Shown: positions 9,691 to 22,054 of the stretch, piece by piece
Layout of the letters: each line of letters opens with the position of its first letter
How positions within the stretch are numbered: position 1 is the stretch's first letter
Assembly: GCA_030674185.1 (NCBI GenBank)
Contig: CM060315.1
Location: 86,905,579-86,969,578 of the forward strand
DNA: 64,000 nucleotides
Source: Monoplex corrugatus
Lineage: Eukaryota > Mollusca > Gastropoda > Littorinimorpha > Ranellidae
Reading direction: 5' to 3'
Notes under the pieces: generated by a model
The model's database searches: none
What the model was told of the DNA's origin: nothing
What the model saw: only the letters and a program-made list of their open reading frames with translations
Program-made: the position numbers and the translations under genes

Positions 9691-9867
9691 TCCCACTCGT
9701 AAAAAACAACCTGTTCGAGTGGCCACCAGTGGACAGCTGTAAATGGTATCTGATTGTTCATGGTAGGGGAAGTTAAAGCAACGATGGAGAGACACCGACA
9801 CTATCCTCGTAATGCTGACCCTAAAGACAAGTGCAAGTATCTACTGCCTGGCTCGTCTACGACCTCG

Positions 9868-9986
9868 GGGATACGGGACATTCTCTCGGGGATACGGGAC
9901 AATCTCTCTCGGGGATACGGGACAATCTCTCTCGGGGATACGGGCAATCTCTCTCGGGGATACGGTAAAATCTCTCGGGATACGGA

Positions 9987-10029
<43 letters not shown>

Positions 10030-10128
10030 GATACAGGACAATCTCTCAGGGATATGGGACAATCTCTCGGGGATACGGGACAATCTCTCATGGATACGGG
10101 ACAATCTCGGGAATATGGGACAATCTCT

Positions 10129-10183
<55 letters not shown>

Positions 10184-10290
10184 GATACGGGACAATCTCT
10201 CGGGGATATGGGATAATCTCTCTCTCTCTCTCGGGGATATGGGACAATCTTTCGTGGATATGGGACAGTCTCTCGGGGATATGGTACAGT
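9868..10290. repeat. ~20-bp minisatellite mixed with (CT)n
   Basis: Repeats of GGGGATACGGGACAATCTCT (unit ~19-21 bp, about 17 copies) are interrupted by (CT)n expansions at 9988-10027 and 10127-10180. The CTCT end of each unit has apparently expanded into the dinucleotide runs. Long ORFs on both strands result from the periodicity. Confidence 0.9.
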
Positions 10291-11332
10291 CTTTTGTTTG
10301 CTTGTTGTTGCACATTTGTGTTTGTTGTTGCACATTTGTGTTTGTTTGTTGTTGCATTTAAAATTTTAAGTCTTTTGTTTGTTGTTGTCGCAGATTTAAG
10401 TCTTTCTTTGTTGTTGTACATTTAAGTCTTGTTTGTTGCACATTCAAGTCTTTGTTTGTTGTTGTACATTTAAGTCTTGTTTGTTGCACATTCAAGTCTT
10501 TGTTTGTTGTTGTACATTCAAGTCTTTGTTTGTTGCACATCGTTTGTTGCACATTCAAGTCTTTGTTTGTTGTTGTACATTTCAGTCTTTGTTTGTCGTT
10601 GTAAATCTTATATCTGTATGTTGTTCCACATTTAAGCCTTTGTTTCTTGCACATTTCTTTGTTTGTTGTTGCATTGTTTGTTGCACATTGAAGTCTTTGT
10701 TTATTGTTGCACATTGAAGTCTTTGTTTATTGTTGCACATTGACGTATTTGTTTGTTGTTGCACATTGAAGTCTTTGTTTATTTTTGCACATTTAAGTCT
10801 TTGTTCGTTTGTTGCACATTTAAGTCTTTGTTTTGTTGCACATCGTTTGTTGCACATTCAAGTCTTTGTTTGTTGTTGTACATTTCAGTCTTTGTTTGTC
10901 GTTGTAAATCTTATATCTGTATGTTGTTCCACATTTAAGCCTTTGTTTCTTGCACATTTCTTTGTTTGTTGTTGCATTGTTTGTTGCACATTGAAGTCTT
11001 TGTTTATTGTTGCACATTGAAGTCTTTGTTTATTGTTGCACATTGACGTATTTGTTTGTTGTTGCACATTGAAGTCTGTTTATTTTTGCACATTTAAGTC
11101 TTTGTTCGTTTGTTGCACATTTAAGTCTTTGTTTTGTTGCACATTTAAGTCTTTGTTCATTTGTTGCACATTTAAGTCCTTGTTTGTTGTTGCACATTTC
11201 AGTCTTTTGTTTGTTGCACATTTAAGTCTTTGTTTTGTTGCACGTTTAAGTCTTTGTTCATTTGTTGCACATTTAAGTCCTTGTTTGTTGTTGCACATTT
11301 AAGTCTTTTATTTGTTGTCGCTGCACATTTAA
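10291..11332. repeat. ~25-bp minisatellite with 303-bp higher-order repeat
   Basis: Degenerate units of the type TTTGTTTGTTGTTGCACATT and AAGTC, 20-28 bp long. A longer block containing CACATCGTTTGTTGCACATT (10537 and 10840), a unique TATATCTGTATGTTGTTCC and the following units is repeated with a 303-bp offset. No coding signal. Confidence 0.9.
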
Positions 11333-11464
11333 GTGTGACCCAGATAGTCATGGCAATTACAATGATTGACAGTAAGCACTTCACGGTTTACATCAGATAT
11401 TGTTATTTTAAAAGAAAGGAACCAGGCTTTCATGGCTGTAGATGCTACTATTTAGGGGAAAAAG

Positions 11465-11465
11465 G

Positions 11466-11542
<77 letters not shown>
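11465..11542. repeat. (GA)n microsatellite
   Basis: About 36 GA units. Confidence 0.95.
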
Positions 11543-11545
<3 letters not shown>

Positions 11546-11659
11546 AGAAGTAATAAAGCAAAACACTTACCTGGATTCCCGAAAAAGCCAGAGCAGATGA
11601 TATGAAACAGAAAAGAAAAATACACATCAAAACACTATCCATTATCCAAAACACAGGAG

Positions 11660-11695
11660 AGTGGGGAGAGAAAGAGAGAGAGTGAGTGACAGTGA

Positions 11696-11776
<81 letters not shown>

Positions 11777-11970
11777 TGTTGTGTAGTGCCTGTGTGTGTG
11801 TGTGTGTCTGTGTGAGGAAGAGACAGTGAGAGAGGAAGAGAGAGAAACGAATAAAGGACAAAAACAAGAACAACAAAACTGATAACTACACACACACACA
11901 TACAAAGAGAGAGACACAGACAAAAAGACAGAAAGAGACAGAGACAGACAGACAGACAGACAGACAGAGA
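11660..11970. repeat. (GT)n, (GA)n and (GACA)n compound tract
   Basis: GT repeats 11698-11815, then GA-rich DNA, then GACA units 11944-11966. 11970-12105 shows nothing recognisable. Confidence 0.85.
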
Positions 11971-12107
11971 GTGTAACTGTATTTATCAAGTGAATTATCG
12001 ACTGTTTATGTGGCTTTAATGTATTACGATGTTAATTTAACCTTTCCCCTTTTTCTGTTCTATGTGACGTGCATCTTTGACTTGAACTGTTTGCATTCAA
12101 TAAATGT

Positions 12108-12179
12108 AATATGAGCAGCAGCAGTAGTAGCAGCAGCAGCAGCAGTAGGAGTAGAAGTAGCAGCAGTAGTAGTAGAAGT

Positions 12180-12211
<32 letters not shown>

Positions 12212-12600
12212 TAACTGCTGCAGCAGCAGCATACAAATAGTAATGGTGTAGACGTAGTAATAGTAGTAGTAGCAGTAGAAGTAGACAGCAGCAGTAGTAG
12301 TAGAAGTAGCAGCAGCAACAGTAGTAGCAGTAGTAGTAACAGCAGCAGCAGCATACTAATAGTAATGGTGTAGACGTAGTAATAGTAGTAGTAGCAACAG
12401 CAGTAGTAGTAATAGAAGTAGAAGTAATAGAAGTAGAAGTAGTAGTTGTAGAAAGTGTAGTAACTGTAGAAATTGTGGTAGCAGTAGAAGTAGTAATTGT
12501 AGAAATTGTAGTAGCAGTAGAAGTAGTAATTGTAGAAATTGTAGTAGTAATGGAAGTAGTAATTGTAGAAATTGTAGTAGCAATTGTAGTAGCAATGAAA
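12108..12600. repeat. AGC/AGT trinucleotide array, left part
   Basis: Imperfect AGC, AGT and AAGT units, becoming a GTAGTAATTGTAGAAATT-type ~30-bp repeat near 12480-12595. The same ~30-bp pattern resumes at 13983, so the array was split by the RTE insertion between them. Confidence 0.9.
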
Positions 12601-13982
12601 TTTATGACACTGGAAAAATCCCCAAAGATATGTCAAAATCAATTTTCATTGTACTTCCAAAGAAAACAGCGGCTATAGAATGCGAACTCCATCGCACAAT
12701 CAGTTTGATGAGTCATGTAACAAAATTCCTGTTAAGAATAATCATGATGAGGACAAGGAATAGAATCAAAAGAGAAATAGCAGAAGAACAGTGTGGATTT
12801 GTGGAGGGGAAAGGAACTATTAATGCCATATACATCCTAAGAACTATCATAGAGAGGTCAATTGAAATGAATCAGGATTTGTATTTATGCTTTGTTGACT
12901 ATACCAAGGCTTTCGATCGGGTACGACATGATGAATTGATCAACCAACTGGAGAGACTCAATGTCGATGGAAAAGATCTACGAATAATCAGGAATATGTA
13001 CTGGGAACAAACAGCTGCAATGAGAATAGAAAACAATATAAGCTCTTTTCAAAACATCAAAAGAGGAGTCAGACAGGGTTGTGTTTTGTCACCAGATCTG
13101 TTTTCACTATATAGCGGAAACATCATGAGAAACCTAGAAGAAGACCCTGGATTAAAGGTTGGAGGGAAAATGATAAACAACATTCGGTACGCAGATGACA
13201 CCGTGCTAATTGCAGAAAATGAAAGGGACCTACAAACCTTGTGAATATACTAGAAATAGAAAGCAAAGATAAGGGGTTGGAACTAAACAGCAGGAAGACT
13301 GAAGTCATGGTGATCAGTAAAAAACACGAAATCCCCTCCTGCAAAATAACAGCAAATGGCACAACCTTGACACAGGTTAATAAGTTCAAATACCTGGGAA
13401 CGGTCATTTCATCAGACGGCAGAAGCACATCGGAAAAAGCTGGCAGAATCGGACAAGCCAAAACAGCATTCAAGAAGATGACAAGCATTCTTACCATTAA
13501 ATGCCTATCAATTAACATCAGAAAGAGAGTCCTTGAATGTTATATAGAACCAATACTGTTGTACGGATGTGAGGCGTGGACAGTCAACAAGCAAAGCCAG
13601 AACAAGATTGAGGCAGCCGAGATGTGGTTTCTAAGAAGAATGTTGAGAGTTCCATGGACAGCAAAGAAAACAAACGAGACAGTCTTGATGGTGGCAGACA
13701 CAAGTAGATCACTCATAAGGAAGATTAGGAAAAGACAAGCAACATTTATAGGCCATTTTATGAGGAAGGGGGATCTGGAGCACCTGGTCACAGCGGGAAT
13801 GCTGGAGGGAAAGAGAGCACCGGGTAGACCCAGGGAGAGAATGCTGGACGGACTTGCAGAGTGGCTGAGGATGAGGAGGGTGGGGAGATGCTGGAGGCAA
13901 CGAGAGATAGAGATGGTTGGAAGTCCATCGTCGCCAACGCCATGCGGCAGGGCACCTGATGATGATGATGATGATGATGAAT
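12597..13982 (+). mobile_element. BovB-like RTE LINE, 5'-truncated, in trinucleotide array
   Basis: Starts abruptly within the connector region (GAAATTTATGACACTGGAAA, equivalent to 23670 in the longer copy) and ends in (GAT)n at 13959-13981. No endonuclease is present. Both flanks are the same triplet array, so this is an insertion into simple DNA, and the GAT tail merges with the array. Confidence 0.9.
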
Positions 13983-13984
13983 AG
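12600..13984 (+). pseudogene. RTE reverse transcriptase pseudogene
   Basis: An open trace from 12600 to 13244 carries the RT fingers and palm: SIFIVLPKKT, EEQCGFVEGKGTINAIYIL, YTKAFDRVRHDEL (first catalytic Asp), GVRQGCVLSPDLFSLY and RYADDTVL (catalytic YADD). One A is missing near 13235, giving an early stop. The trace continues from 13241 (NILEIESKDKGLELN, KYLGTVISSDGR, YGCEAWTVNKQSQ, RVPWTAKKTNETVL, KRAPGRPRERMLDG). Near 13875 another indel shifts frame so the (GAT)n tail is read as poly-Asp. The RVPWTAKKTN and GRPRE blocks are what place it near BovB/RTE. At least two frameshifts make it inactive. Confidence 0.88.
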
Positions 13985-14400
13985 AAGTAGTAATTGTAGC
14001 AATTGTAGTAGCAGTAGAAGTAGTAATTGTAGAAATTGTAGTAGCAGTAGAAGTAGTAATTGTAGAAATTGTAGTAGCAGTAGAAGTAGTAATTGTAGAA
14101 ATTGTAGTAGTAATAGAAGTAGTAATTGTAGAAAATTGTAGTAGCAGTAGGAGTAGAAGTAGTAATTGTAGGAGTACTAGCAGTAGTAGTAGCAGTAGAA
14201 GGCGTAGAAACGGTAGTAATAGTAGTCGTAGTGGTGGTGGTGGAGGTGGTGGTGGTGGTGGTGGTGGAGGAGGAGTAGTAGTACTAGTATAGAAGTAGTA
14301 ATAGTTGTGGTAGCAGAAGCAGTATACAAAGAATAGTAGTACTGGTAGTAGCAATACTGTAGAAGTAGTAGTAGCAGTAGTAGTAGTTACTGTTACTGTT
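13983..14400. repeat. AGT/AGC trinucleotide array, right part
   Basis: Continuation of the array at 12108-12600, including ~30-bp units of GTAGTAATTGTAGAAATTGT and a GGT-rich stretch at 14233-14268. 14400-14880 shows nothing except an AAAAG run near 14480. Confidence 0.88.
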
Positions 14401-14886
14401 ATTGTTGTTTAAAGCCCAGCTGATTGCGTAGAGCAATGTCAGAGCCATAACCGCTTCAAAACATACAAACCTTCAACAGGAAAAAAAAAAGAAAAGAAAA
14501 GAAAAGAAAACTAAGTCCTGGCGTTGACCACTCCGTCCAATTTATCGCTCAGGGGATGTGTTAAACACACCTGAATACAAATTTAAGCATACCTGAGGAC
14601 ACCAAAAGATATATAAAAACGGATATAAATTACCTAAAACTGCTTCTGCATCTCTCATTTCTCTATTGCCAAAAATGCACTTAATACATGTACCCAATCA
14701 TCAATCTTGAGAAAAAAGTACGTTAGACTTTATCGAACACATACAGGTTAATAGACCGGCAAGGCAGAAAATGATAGGAAGAAATGACAGGGAAAAGAAC
14801 AAGGCAAAAACAAAGAGAAGGACAGAAAAAGAGGAAATTTTTAGCACACTATTTCTACTGAAAGAGCCCCCGGCATCCCCACGTGG

Positions 14887-14887
<1 letters not shown>

Positions 14888-14941
<54 letters not shown>

Positions 14942-15030
14942 GTGGTGGTGGTGGTGGTGGTGGTGGTAGTAGTAGTGCTAGTAGTAGTGCTAGTAATAGT
15001 AGTAGTAGTAATAGTAGTAGTGTAAAGTAG
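14888..15030. repeat. (AGT)n / (GGT)n microsatellite
   Basis: Fifteen or so AGT units, then GGT units to about 14967, then degenerate AGT. 15030-15380 is unrecognised. Confidence 0.9.
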
Positions 15031-15382
15031 TAGTAGTAAAAATGAAGCAGTAGTAGCAGAAGTAACAGTCTAAAGACAAATACTACTATGGTACTATTAG
15101 TAGCAGTGATTCATGTTTCGCTGCTCTTATTTGTGCATTCATGCGTGCGTGTGTATATTTAATAGTATTTGCCATCACACTTTTGCCATTACATCAGAGT
15201 GCACTACAGACCTAGCCTTTGTCCACGCCTCACAGTATTACACCAACATACATGTACTACAATCAGTAGTTTTGAGCATTACAAACACCATCATTCACAG
15301 TTAGGTGAATAATAACAACACTAATGATATAATAATGCTAGTTACGACGAGAGTCCCTGCTATAATCAACGACACACGATAA

Positions 15383-18300
15383 GTGTTCAGTGTGTGCCAA
15401 CAATGTCACGTGTCGTGTTGTGTTCCTGGCTTTAAGTGTTCAGTGTGTGCCAACAATGGTCACGTGTCGTGTTGTGTCCCTGGCTATAAGTGTTCAGTGT
15501 GTGCAAACAATGGTCACGTGTCGTGTTGTCTTCCTGGCTGTAAGTGTTCTGTGTGTGCCGAGTCGTATTGTGTCCCTGGCTATAAGTGTTCAGTGTGTGC
15601 CAACAATCGTCACGTGTCGTGTTGTGTTCCTGGCTATAAGTGTTCTGTGTGTGCCAACAATGGTCACGTGTCGTGTTGTGTTCCTGGCTATGTGTTCAGT
15701 GTGTGCCAACAATGGTCACGTGTCGTGTTGTGTTCCTGGCTATAAGTGTTCTGTGTGTGCCAACAATGGTCACGTGTCGTGTTGTGTTCCTGGCTATGTG
15801 TTCAGTGTGTGCCAACAATGGTCACGTGTCGTGTTGTGTTCCTGGCTATAAGTGTTCAGTGTGTGCCAACAATGGTCACGTGTCGTGTTGTGTCCCAGGC
15901 TATAAGTGTTCTGTGTGTGCCAACAATGGTTACATGTCGTGTTGTGTTCCTGGCTATAAGTGTTCAGTGTGTGCCAACAATGGTCACGTGTCGTGTTGTG
16001 TTCCTGGCTATAATTGTTCTGTGTGTGCCAACAATGGTCACGTGTCGTGTTGTGTTCCTGGCTATAAGTGTTCTGTGTGTGCCAACAATGGTCACGTGTC
16101 GTGTTGTCTTCCTGGCTATAAGTGTTCTGTGTGTGCCAACAATGGTCACGTGTCGTGTTGTGTTCCTGGCTATAAGTGTTCAGTGTGTGCCAGCAATGGT
16201 TACGTGCCGTGTTGTGTTCCTGGCTATAAGTGTTCAGTGTGTGCCGACAATGGTCACGTGTCGTGTTGTGTCCCTGGCTATAAGTGTTCTGTGTGTGCCA
16301 ACAATGGTCACATGTCGTCTTGTGTTCCTGGCTATAAGTGTTCATTGTGTGCCGACAATGGTCATGTGTCGTGTTGTGTTTCTGGCTATAAGTGTTCAGT
16401 GTGTGCCCACAATGGTCACGTGTCGTGTTGTGTCCCTGGCTAAAAGTGTTCAGTGTGTGCCAACAATGGTCACGTGTCGTGTTGTCTTCCTGGCTGTAAG
16501 TGTTCAGTGTGTGCCAGTCGTGTTGTGTCCCTGGCTATAAGTGTTCAGTGTGTGCCAACAATCGTCACGTGTCGTGTTGTGTTCCTGGCTATAAGTGTTC
16601 TGTGTGTGCCAACAATGGTCACGTGTCGTGTTGTCTCCCGATCCTGGCTATAAGTGTTCAGTGTGTGCCAACAATGGTCACGTGTCATGTTGTGTCCTTG
16701 GCTATAAGTGTTCAGTGTGTGCCAACAATGGTCACGTATCGTGTTGTGTTCCTGGCTATAAGTGGTCTGTGTGTGCCAGCAATAGTCACGTGTCGTGTTG
16801 TGTTCCTGGCTATAAGTGTTCTGTGTGTGCCAACAATGGTCACGTGTCGTGTTGTCTCCTGGCTATAAGTGTTCAGTGTGTGCCAACAATGGTCACGTGT
16901 CGTGTTGTGTTCCTGGCTATAAGTGTTCTGTGTGTGCCAACAATGGTTACGTGTCGCGTTGTGTCCCTGGCTATAAGTGTTCAGTGTGTGCCGACAATGG
17001 TTACATGTCGTGTTGTGTTCCTGGTTATAAGTGTTCGGTGTGTGCCAACAATGGTTACATGTCGTGTTGTGTTCCTGGCTATAAGTGTTCAGTGTGTGCC
17101 AACAATGGTCACATGTCGTGTTGTGTTCCTGGCTATAAGTGTTCTGTGTATGCCAACAATGCTCACGTGTCGTATGTGTTCCTGGCTATAAGTGTTCTGT
17201 GTGTGCCAACAATGGTCACGTGTCGTGTTGTGTTCCTGGCTATAAGTGTTCAGTGTGTGCCAGCAATGGTTACGTGGCGTGTTGTGTTCCTGGCTATAAG
17301 TGTTCAGTGTGTGCCGACAATGGTCACGTGTCGTGTTGTGTCCTGGCTATAAGTGTTCTGTGTGTGCCAACAATGATCACGTGTCGTCTTGTGTTCCTGG
17401 CTATAAGTGTTCAGTGTGTGCCAGCAATGGTTACGTGGCGTGTTGTGTTCCTGGCTATAAGTGTTCAGTGTGTGCCAGCAATGGTCACGTGTCGTGTTTG
17501 TGTCCCTGGCTATAAGTGTTCTGTGTGTGCCAACAATGGTCACGTGTCGTGTTGTCTTCCTGGCTATAAGTGTTCAGTGTGTGCCGACAATGGTCACGTG
17601 TCGTGTTTGTGTCCCTGGCTATAAGTGTTCTGTGTGTGCCAACAATCGTTACGTGTCGTGTTGTGTTCCTGGCTATAAGTGTTCAGTGTGTGCCGACAAT
17701 GGTCACGTGTCGTGTTGTGTTCCTGGCTATAAGTGTTCTGTGTGTGCCAACAATGGTCACGTGTCGTGTTGTCTCCCTGGCTATAAGTGTTCAGTGTGTG
17801 CCAACAATGGTCACGTGTCGTGTTGTGTTCCTGGCTATAAGTGTTCTGTGTGTGCCAACAATGGTTACGTGTCGCGTTGTGTCCCTGGCTATAAGTGTTC
17901 AGTGTGTGCCGACAATGGCTACATGTCGTGTTGTGTTCCTGGTTATAAGTGTTCGGTGTGTGCCAACAATGGTTACATGTCGTGTTGTGTTCCTGGCTAT
18001 AAGTGTTCAGTGTGTGCCAACAATGGTCACATGTCGTGTTGTGTTCCTGGCTATAAGTGTTCTGTGTATGCCAACAATGCTCACGTGTCGTATGTGTTCC
18101 TGGCTATAAGTGTTCTGTGTGTGCCAACAATGTCACGTGTCGTGTTGTGTTCCTGGCTATAAGTGTTCAGTGTGTGCCAGCAATGGTTACGTGGCGTGTT
18201 GTGTTCCTGGCTATAAGTGTTCAGTGTGTGCCGACAATGGTCACGTGTCGTGTTGTGTCCCTGGCTATAAGTGTTCTGTGTGTGCCAACAATGATCACGT

Positions 18301-21300
18301 GTCGTCTTGTGTTCCTGGCTATAAGTGTTCAGTGTGTGCCAGCAATGGTTACGTGGCGTGTTGTGTTCCTGGCTATAAGTGTTCAGTGTGTGCCAGCAAT
18401 GGTCACGTGTCGTGTTGTGTCCTGGCTATAAGTGTTCTGTGTGTGCCAACAATGGTCACGTGTCGTGTTGTCTTCCTGGCTATAAGTGTTCAGTGTGTGC
18501 CGACAATGGTCACGTGTCGTGTTGTGTCCCTGGCTATAAGTGTTCTGTGTGTGCCAACAATCGTTACGTGTCGTGTTGTGTTCCTGCTATAAGTGTTCAG
18601 TGTGTGCCGACAATGGTCACGTGTCGTGTTGTGTTCCTGGCTATAAGTGTTCTGTGTGTGCAACAATGGTCACGTGTCGTCTTGTGTTCCTGGCTATAAG
18701 TGTTCAGTGTGTGCCAGCAATGGTTACGTGGCGTGTTGTGTTCCTGCCTATAAGTGTTCAGTGTGTGCCGACACTGGTCACGTGTCGTGTTGTGTTCCTG
18801 GCTATAAGTGTTCCTGGCTATAAGTGTTCAGTGTGTGCCAGCAATGGTCACGTGTCGTGTTGTGTCCTGGCTATAAGTGTTCAGTGTGTGCCAACAATGG
18901 TTCCGTGGCGTGTTGTGTTCCTGGCTATAAGTGTTCAGTGTGTGCCAACAATGGTTACGTGGCGTGTTGTGTTCCTGGCTATAAGTGTTCTGTGTGTGCC
19001 AACAATGGTTACATGGCGTGTTGTGTTCCTGGCTATAAGTGTTCAGTGTGTGCCGACAATGGTCACGTGGCGTGTTGTGTTCCTGGCTATAAGTGTTCTG
19101 TGTGTGCCAACAATGGTTACGTGGCGTGTTGTGTTCCTGGCTATAAGTGTTCAGTGTGTGCCAACAATGGTCACGTGGCGTGTTTGTCCCTGGCTATAAG
19201 TGTTCAGTGTGTGCCAACAATGGTTACGTGGCGTGTTGTGTTCCTGGCTATAAGTGTTCAGTGTGTGCCAACAATGGTCACGTGTCGTGGTGTGTTCCTG
19301 GCTATAAGTGTTCAGTGTGTGCCAGCAATGGTTACGTGGCGTGTTGTGTTCCTGGCTATAAGTGTTCAGTGTGTGCCGACAATGGTTACATGTCGTGTTG
19401 TGTTCCTGGTTATAAGTGTTCGGTGTGTGCCAACAATGGTTACATGTCGTGTTGTGTTCCTGGCTATAAGTGTTCAGTGTGTGCCAACAATGGTCACATG
19501 TCGTGTTGTGTTCCTGGCTATAAGTGTTCTGTGTATGCCAACAATGCTCACGTGTCGTATGTGTTCCTGGCTATAAGTGTTCTGTGTGTGCCAACAATGG
19601 TCACGTGTCGTGTTGTGTTCCTGGCTATAAGTGTTCAGTGTGTGCCAGCAATGGTTACGTGGCGTGTTGTGTTCCTGGCTATAAGTGTTCAGTGTGTGCC
19701 GACAATGGTACGTGTCGTGTTGTGTCCCTGGCTATAAGTGTTCTGTGTGTGCCAAAAATGATCACGTGTCGTCTTGTGTTCCTGGCTATAAGTGTTCAGT
19801 GTGTGCCAGCAATGGTTACGTGGCGTGTTGTGTTCCTGGCTATAAGTGTTCAGTGTGTGCCAGCAATGGTCACGTGTCGTGTTGTGTCCCTGGCTATAAG
19901 TGTTCTGTGTGTGCCAACAATGGTCACGTGTCGTGTTGTCTTCCTGGCTATAAGTGTTCAGTGTGTGCCGACAATGGTCACGTGTCGTGTTGTGTCCCTG
20001 GCTATAAGTGTTCTGTGTGTGCCAACAATCGTTACGTGTCGTGTTGTGTTCCTGGCTATAAGTGTTCAGTGTGTGCCGACAATGGTCACGTGTCGTGTTG
20101 TGTTCCTGGCTATAAGTGTTCTGTGTGTGCCAACAATGGTCACGTGTCGTGTTGTCTCCCTGGCTATAAGTGTTCAGTGTGTGCCAACAATGGTCACGTG
20201 TCGTGTTGTGTTCCTGGCTATAAGTGTTCTGTGTGTGCCAACAATGGTTACGTGTCGCGTTGTGTCCCTGGCTATAAGTGTTCAGTGTGTGCCGACAATG
20301 GTTACATGTCGTGTTGTGTTCCTGGTTATAAGTGTTCGGTGTGTGCCAACAATGGTTACATGTCGTGTTGTGTTCCTGGCTATAAGTGTTCAGTGTGTGC
20401 CAACAATGGTCACATGTCGTGTTGTGTTCCTGGCTATAAGTGTTCTGTGTATGCCAACAATGCTCACGTGTCGTATGTGTTCCTGGCTATAAGTGTTCTG
20501 TGTGTGCCAACAATGGTCACGTGTCGTGTTGTGTTCCTGGCTATAAGTGTTCAGTGTGTGCCAGCAATGGTTACGTGGCGTGTTGTGTTCCTGGCTATAA
20601 GTGTTCAGTGTGTGCCGACAATGGTCACGTGTCGTGTTGTGTCCCTGGCTATAAGTGTTCTGTGTGTGCCAACAATGATCACGTGTCGTCTTGTGTTCCT
20701 GGCTATAAGTGTTCAGTGTGTGCCAGCAATGGTTACGTGGCGTGTTGTGTTCCTGGCTATAAGTGTTCAGTGTGTGCCAGCAATGGTCACGTGTCGTGTT
20801 GTGTCCCTGGCTATAAGTGTTCTGTGTGTGCCAACAATGGTCACGTGTCGTGTTGTCTTCCTGGCTATAAGTGTTCAGTGTGTGCCGACAATGGTCACGT
20901 GTCGTGTTGTGTCCCTGGCTATAAGTGTTCTGTGTGTGCCAACAATCGTTACGTGTCGTGTTGTGTTCCTGGCTATAAGTGTTCAGTGTGTGCCGACAAT
21001 GGTCACGTGTCGTGTTGTGTTCCTGGCTATAAGTGTTCTGTGTGTGCCAACAATGGTCACGTGTCGTCTTGTGTTCCTGGCTATAAGTGTTCAGTGTGTG
21101 CCAGCAATGGTTACGTGGCGTGTTGTGTTCCTGCTATAAGTGTTCAGTGTGTGCCGACACTGGTCACGTGTCGTGTTGTGTTCCTGGCTATAAGTGTTCC
21201 TGGCTATAAGTGTTCAGTGTGTGCCAGCAATGGTCACGTGTCGTGTTGTGTCCTGGCTATAAGTGTTCAGTGTGTGCCAACAATGGTTCCGTGGCGTGTT

Positions 21301-21967
21301 GTGTTCCTGGCTATAAGTGTTCAGTGTGTGCCAACAATGGTTACGTGCGTGTTGTGTTCCTGGCTATAAGTGTTCTGTGTGTGCCAACAATGGTTACATG
21401 GCGTGTTGTGTTCCTGGCTATAAGTGTTCAGTGTGTGCCGACAATGGTCACGTGGCGTGTTGTGTTCCTGGCTATAAGTGTTCTGTGTGTGCCAACAATG
21501 GTTACGTGGCGTGTTGTGTTCCTGGCTATAAGTGTTCAGTGTGTGCCAACAATGGTCACGTGGCGTGTTTTGTCCCTGGCTATAAGTGTTCAGTGTGTGC
21601 CAACAATGGTTACGTGGCGTGTTGTGTTCCTGGCTATAAGTGTTCAGTGTGTGCCAACAATGGTCACGTGTCGTGGTGTGTTCCTGGCTATAAGTGTTCA
21701 GTGTGTGCCAGCAATGGTTACGTGGCGTGTTGTGTTCCTGGCTATAAGTGTTCAGTGTGTGCCAACAATGGTCACGTGGCGTGTTGTGTTCCTGGCTATA
21801 AGTATTCAGTGTGTGCCAGCAATGGTTACGTGGCGTGTTGTGTTCCTGGCTATAAGTGTTCAGTGTGTGCCAACAATGGTCACGTGGCGTGTTGTGTTCC
21901 TGGCTATAAGTGTTCAGTGTGTGCCAACAATGGTCATGTGTCGTGTTGTGTTCCTGGCTATAAGTGT
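15383..21967. repeat. 54-bp satellite array with higher-order repeats
   Basis: About 120 tandem monomers of 54 bp (18 codons), read from TATAAGTGTTCAGTGTGTGC to GTTCCTGGC. Most monomers carry the palindrome CACGTG (E-box); variants have CATGTG or TACGTGG. Markers show higher-order structure. GGTTATAAGTGTTCGGTG occurs near 17021, 17939, 19406 and 20322. A monomer with TGTATGCCAACAATGCTCAC occurs near 17147, 18063, 19530 and 20447. A short monomer with TTCCTGGCTATAAGTGTTCC occurs near 18794 and 21181. The offsets are about 917 bp and about 2.39 kb. Two plus-strand frames lack stops (one reads YKCSVCANNGHVSCCVPG), so ORFs up to 484 codons arise. Single-base indels in many monomers shift frame, which argues against a protein. 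Confidence 0.93.
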
Positions 21968-21974
21968 TGTATTC

Positions 21975-22035
21975 CATTTTCGTCTGTTTCTGGTTTCTGT
22001 TTGTTTGAACGTTGCAAGTCATTTTGACTTACATT
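21975..22035 (+). repeat. Possible PLE terminal-repeat end
   Basis: TTTCTGGTTTCTGTTTGTTT and GAACG resemble the outer end of the PLE terminal repeat (TTCTGGTTCCTGTTTGCTTG, AACG at 44310-44327). Short and diverged. Confidence 0.35.
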
Positions 22036-22054
22036 GTCTTCATGCTAGGCTTTC

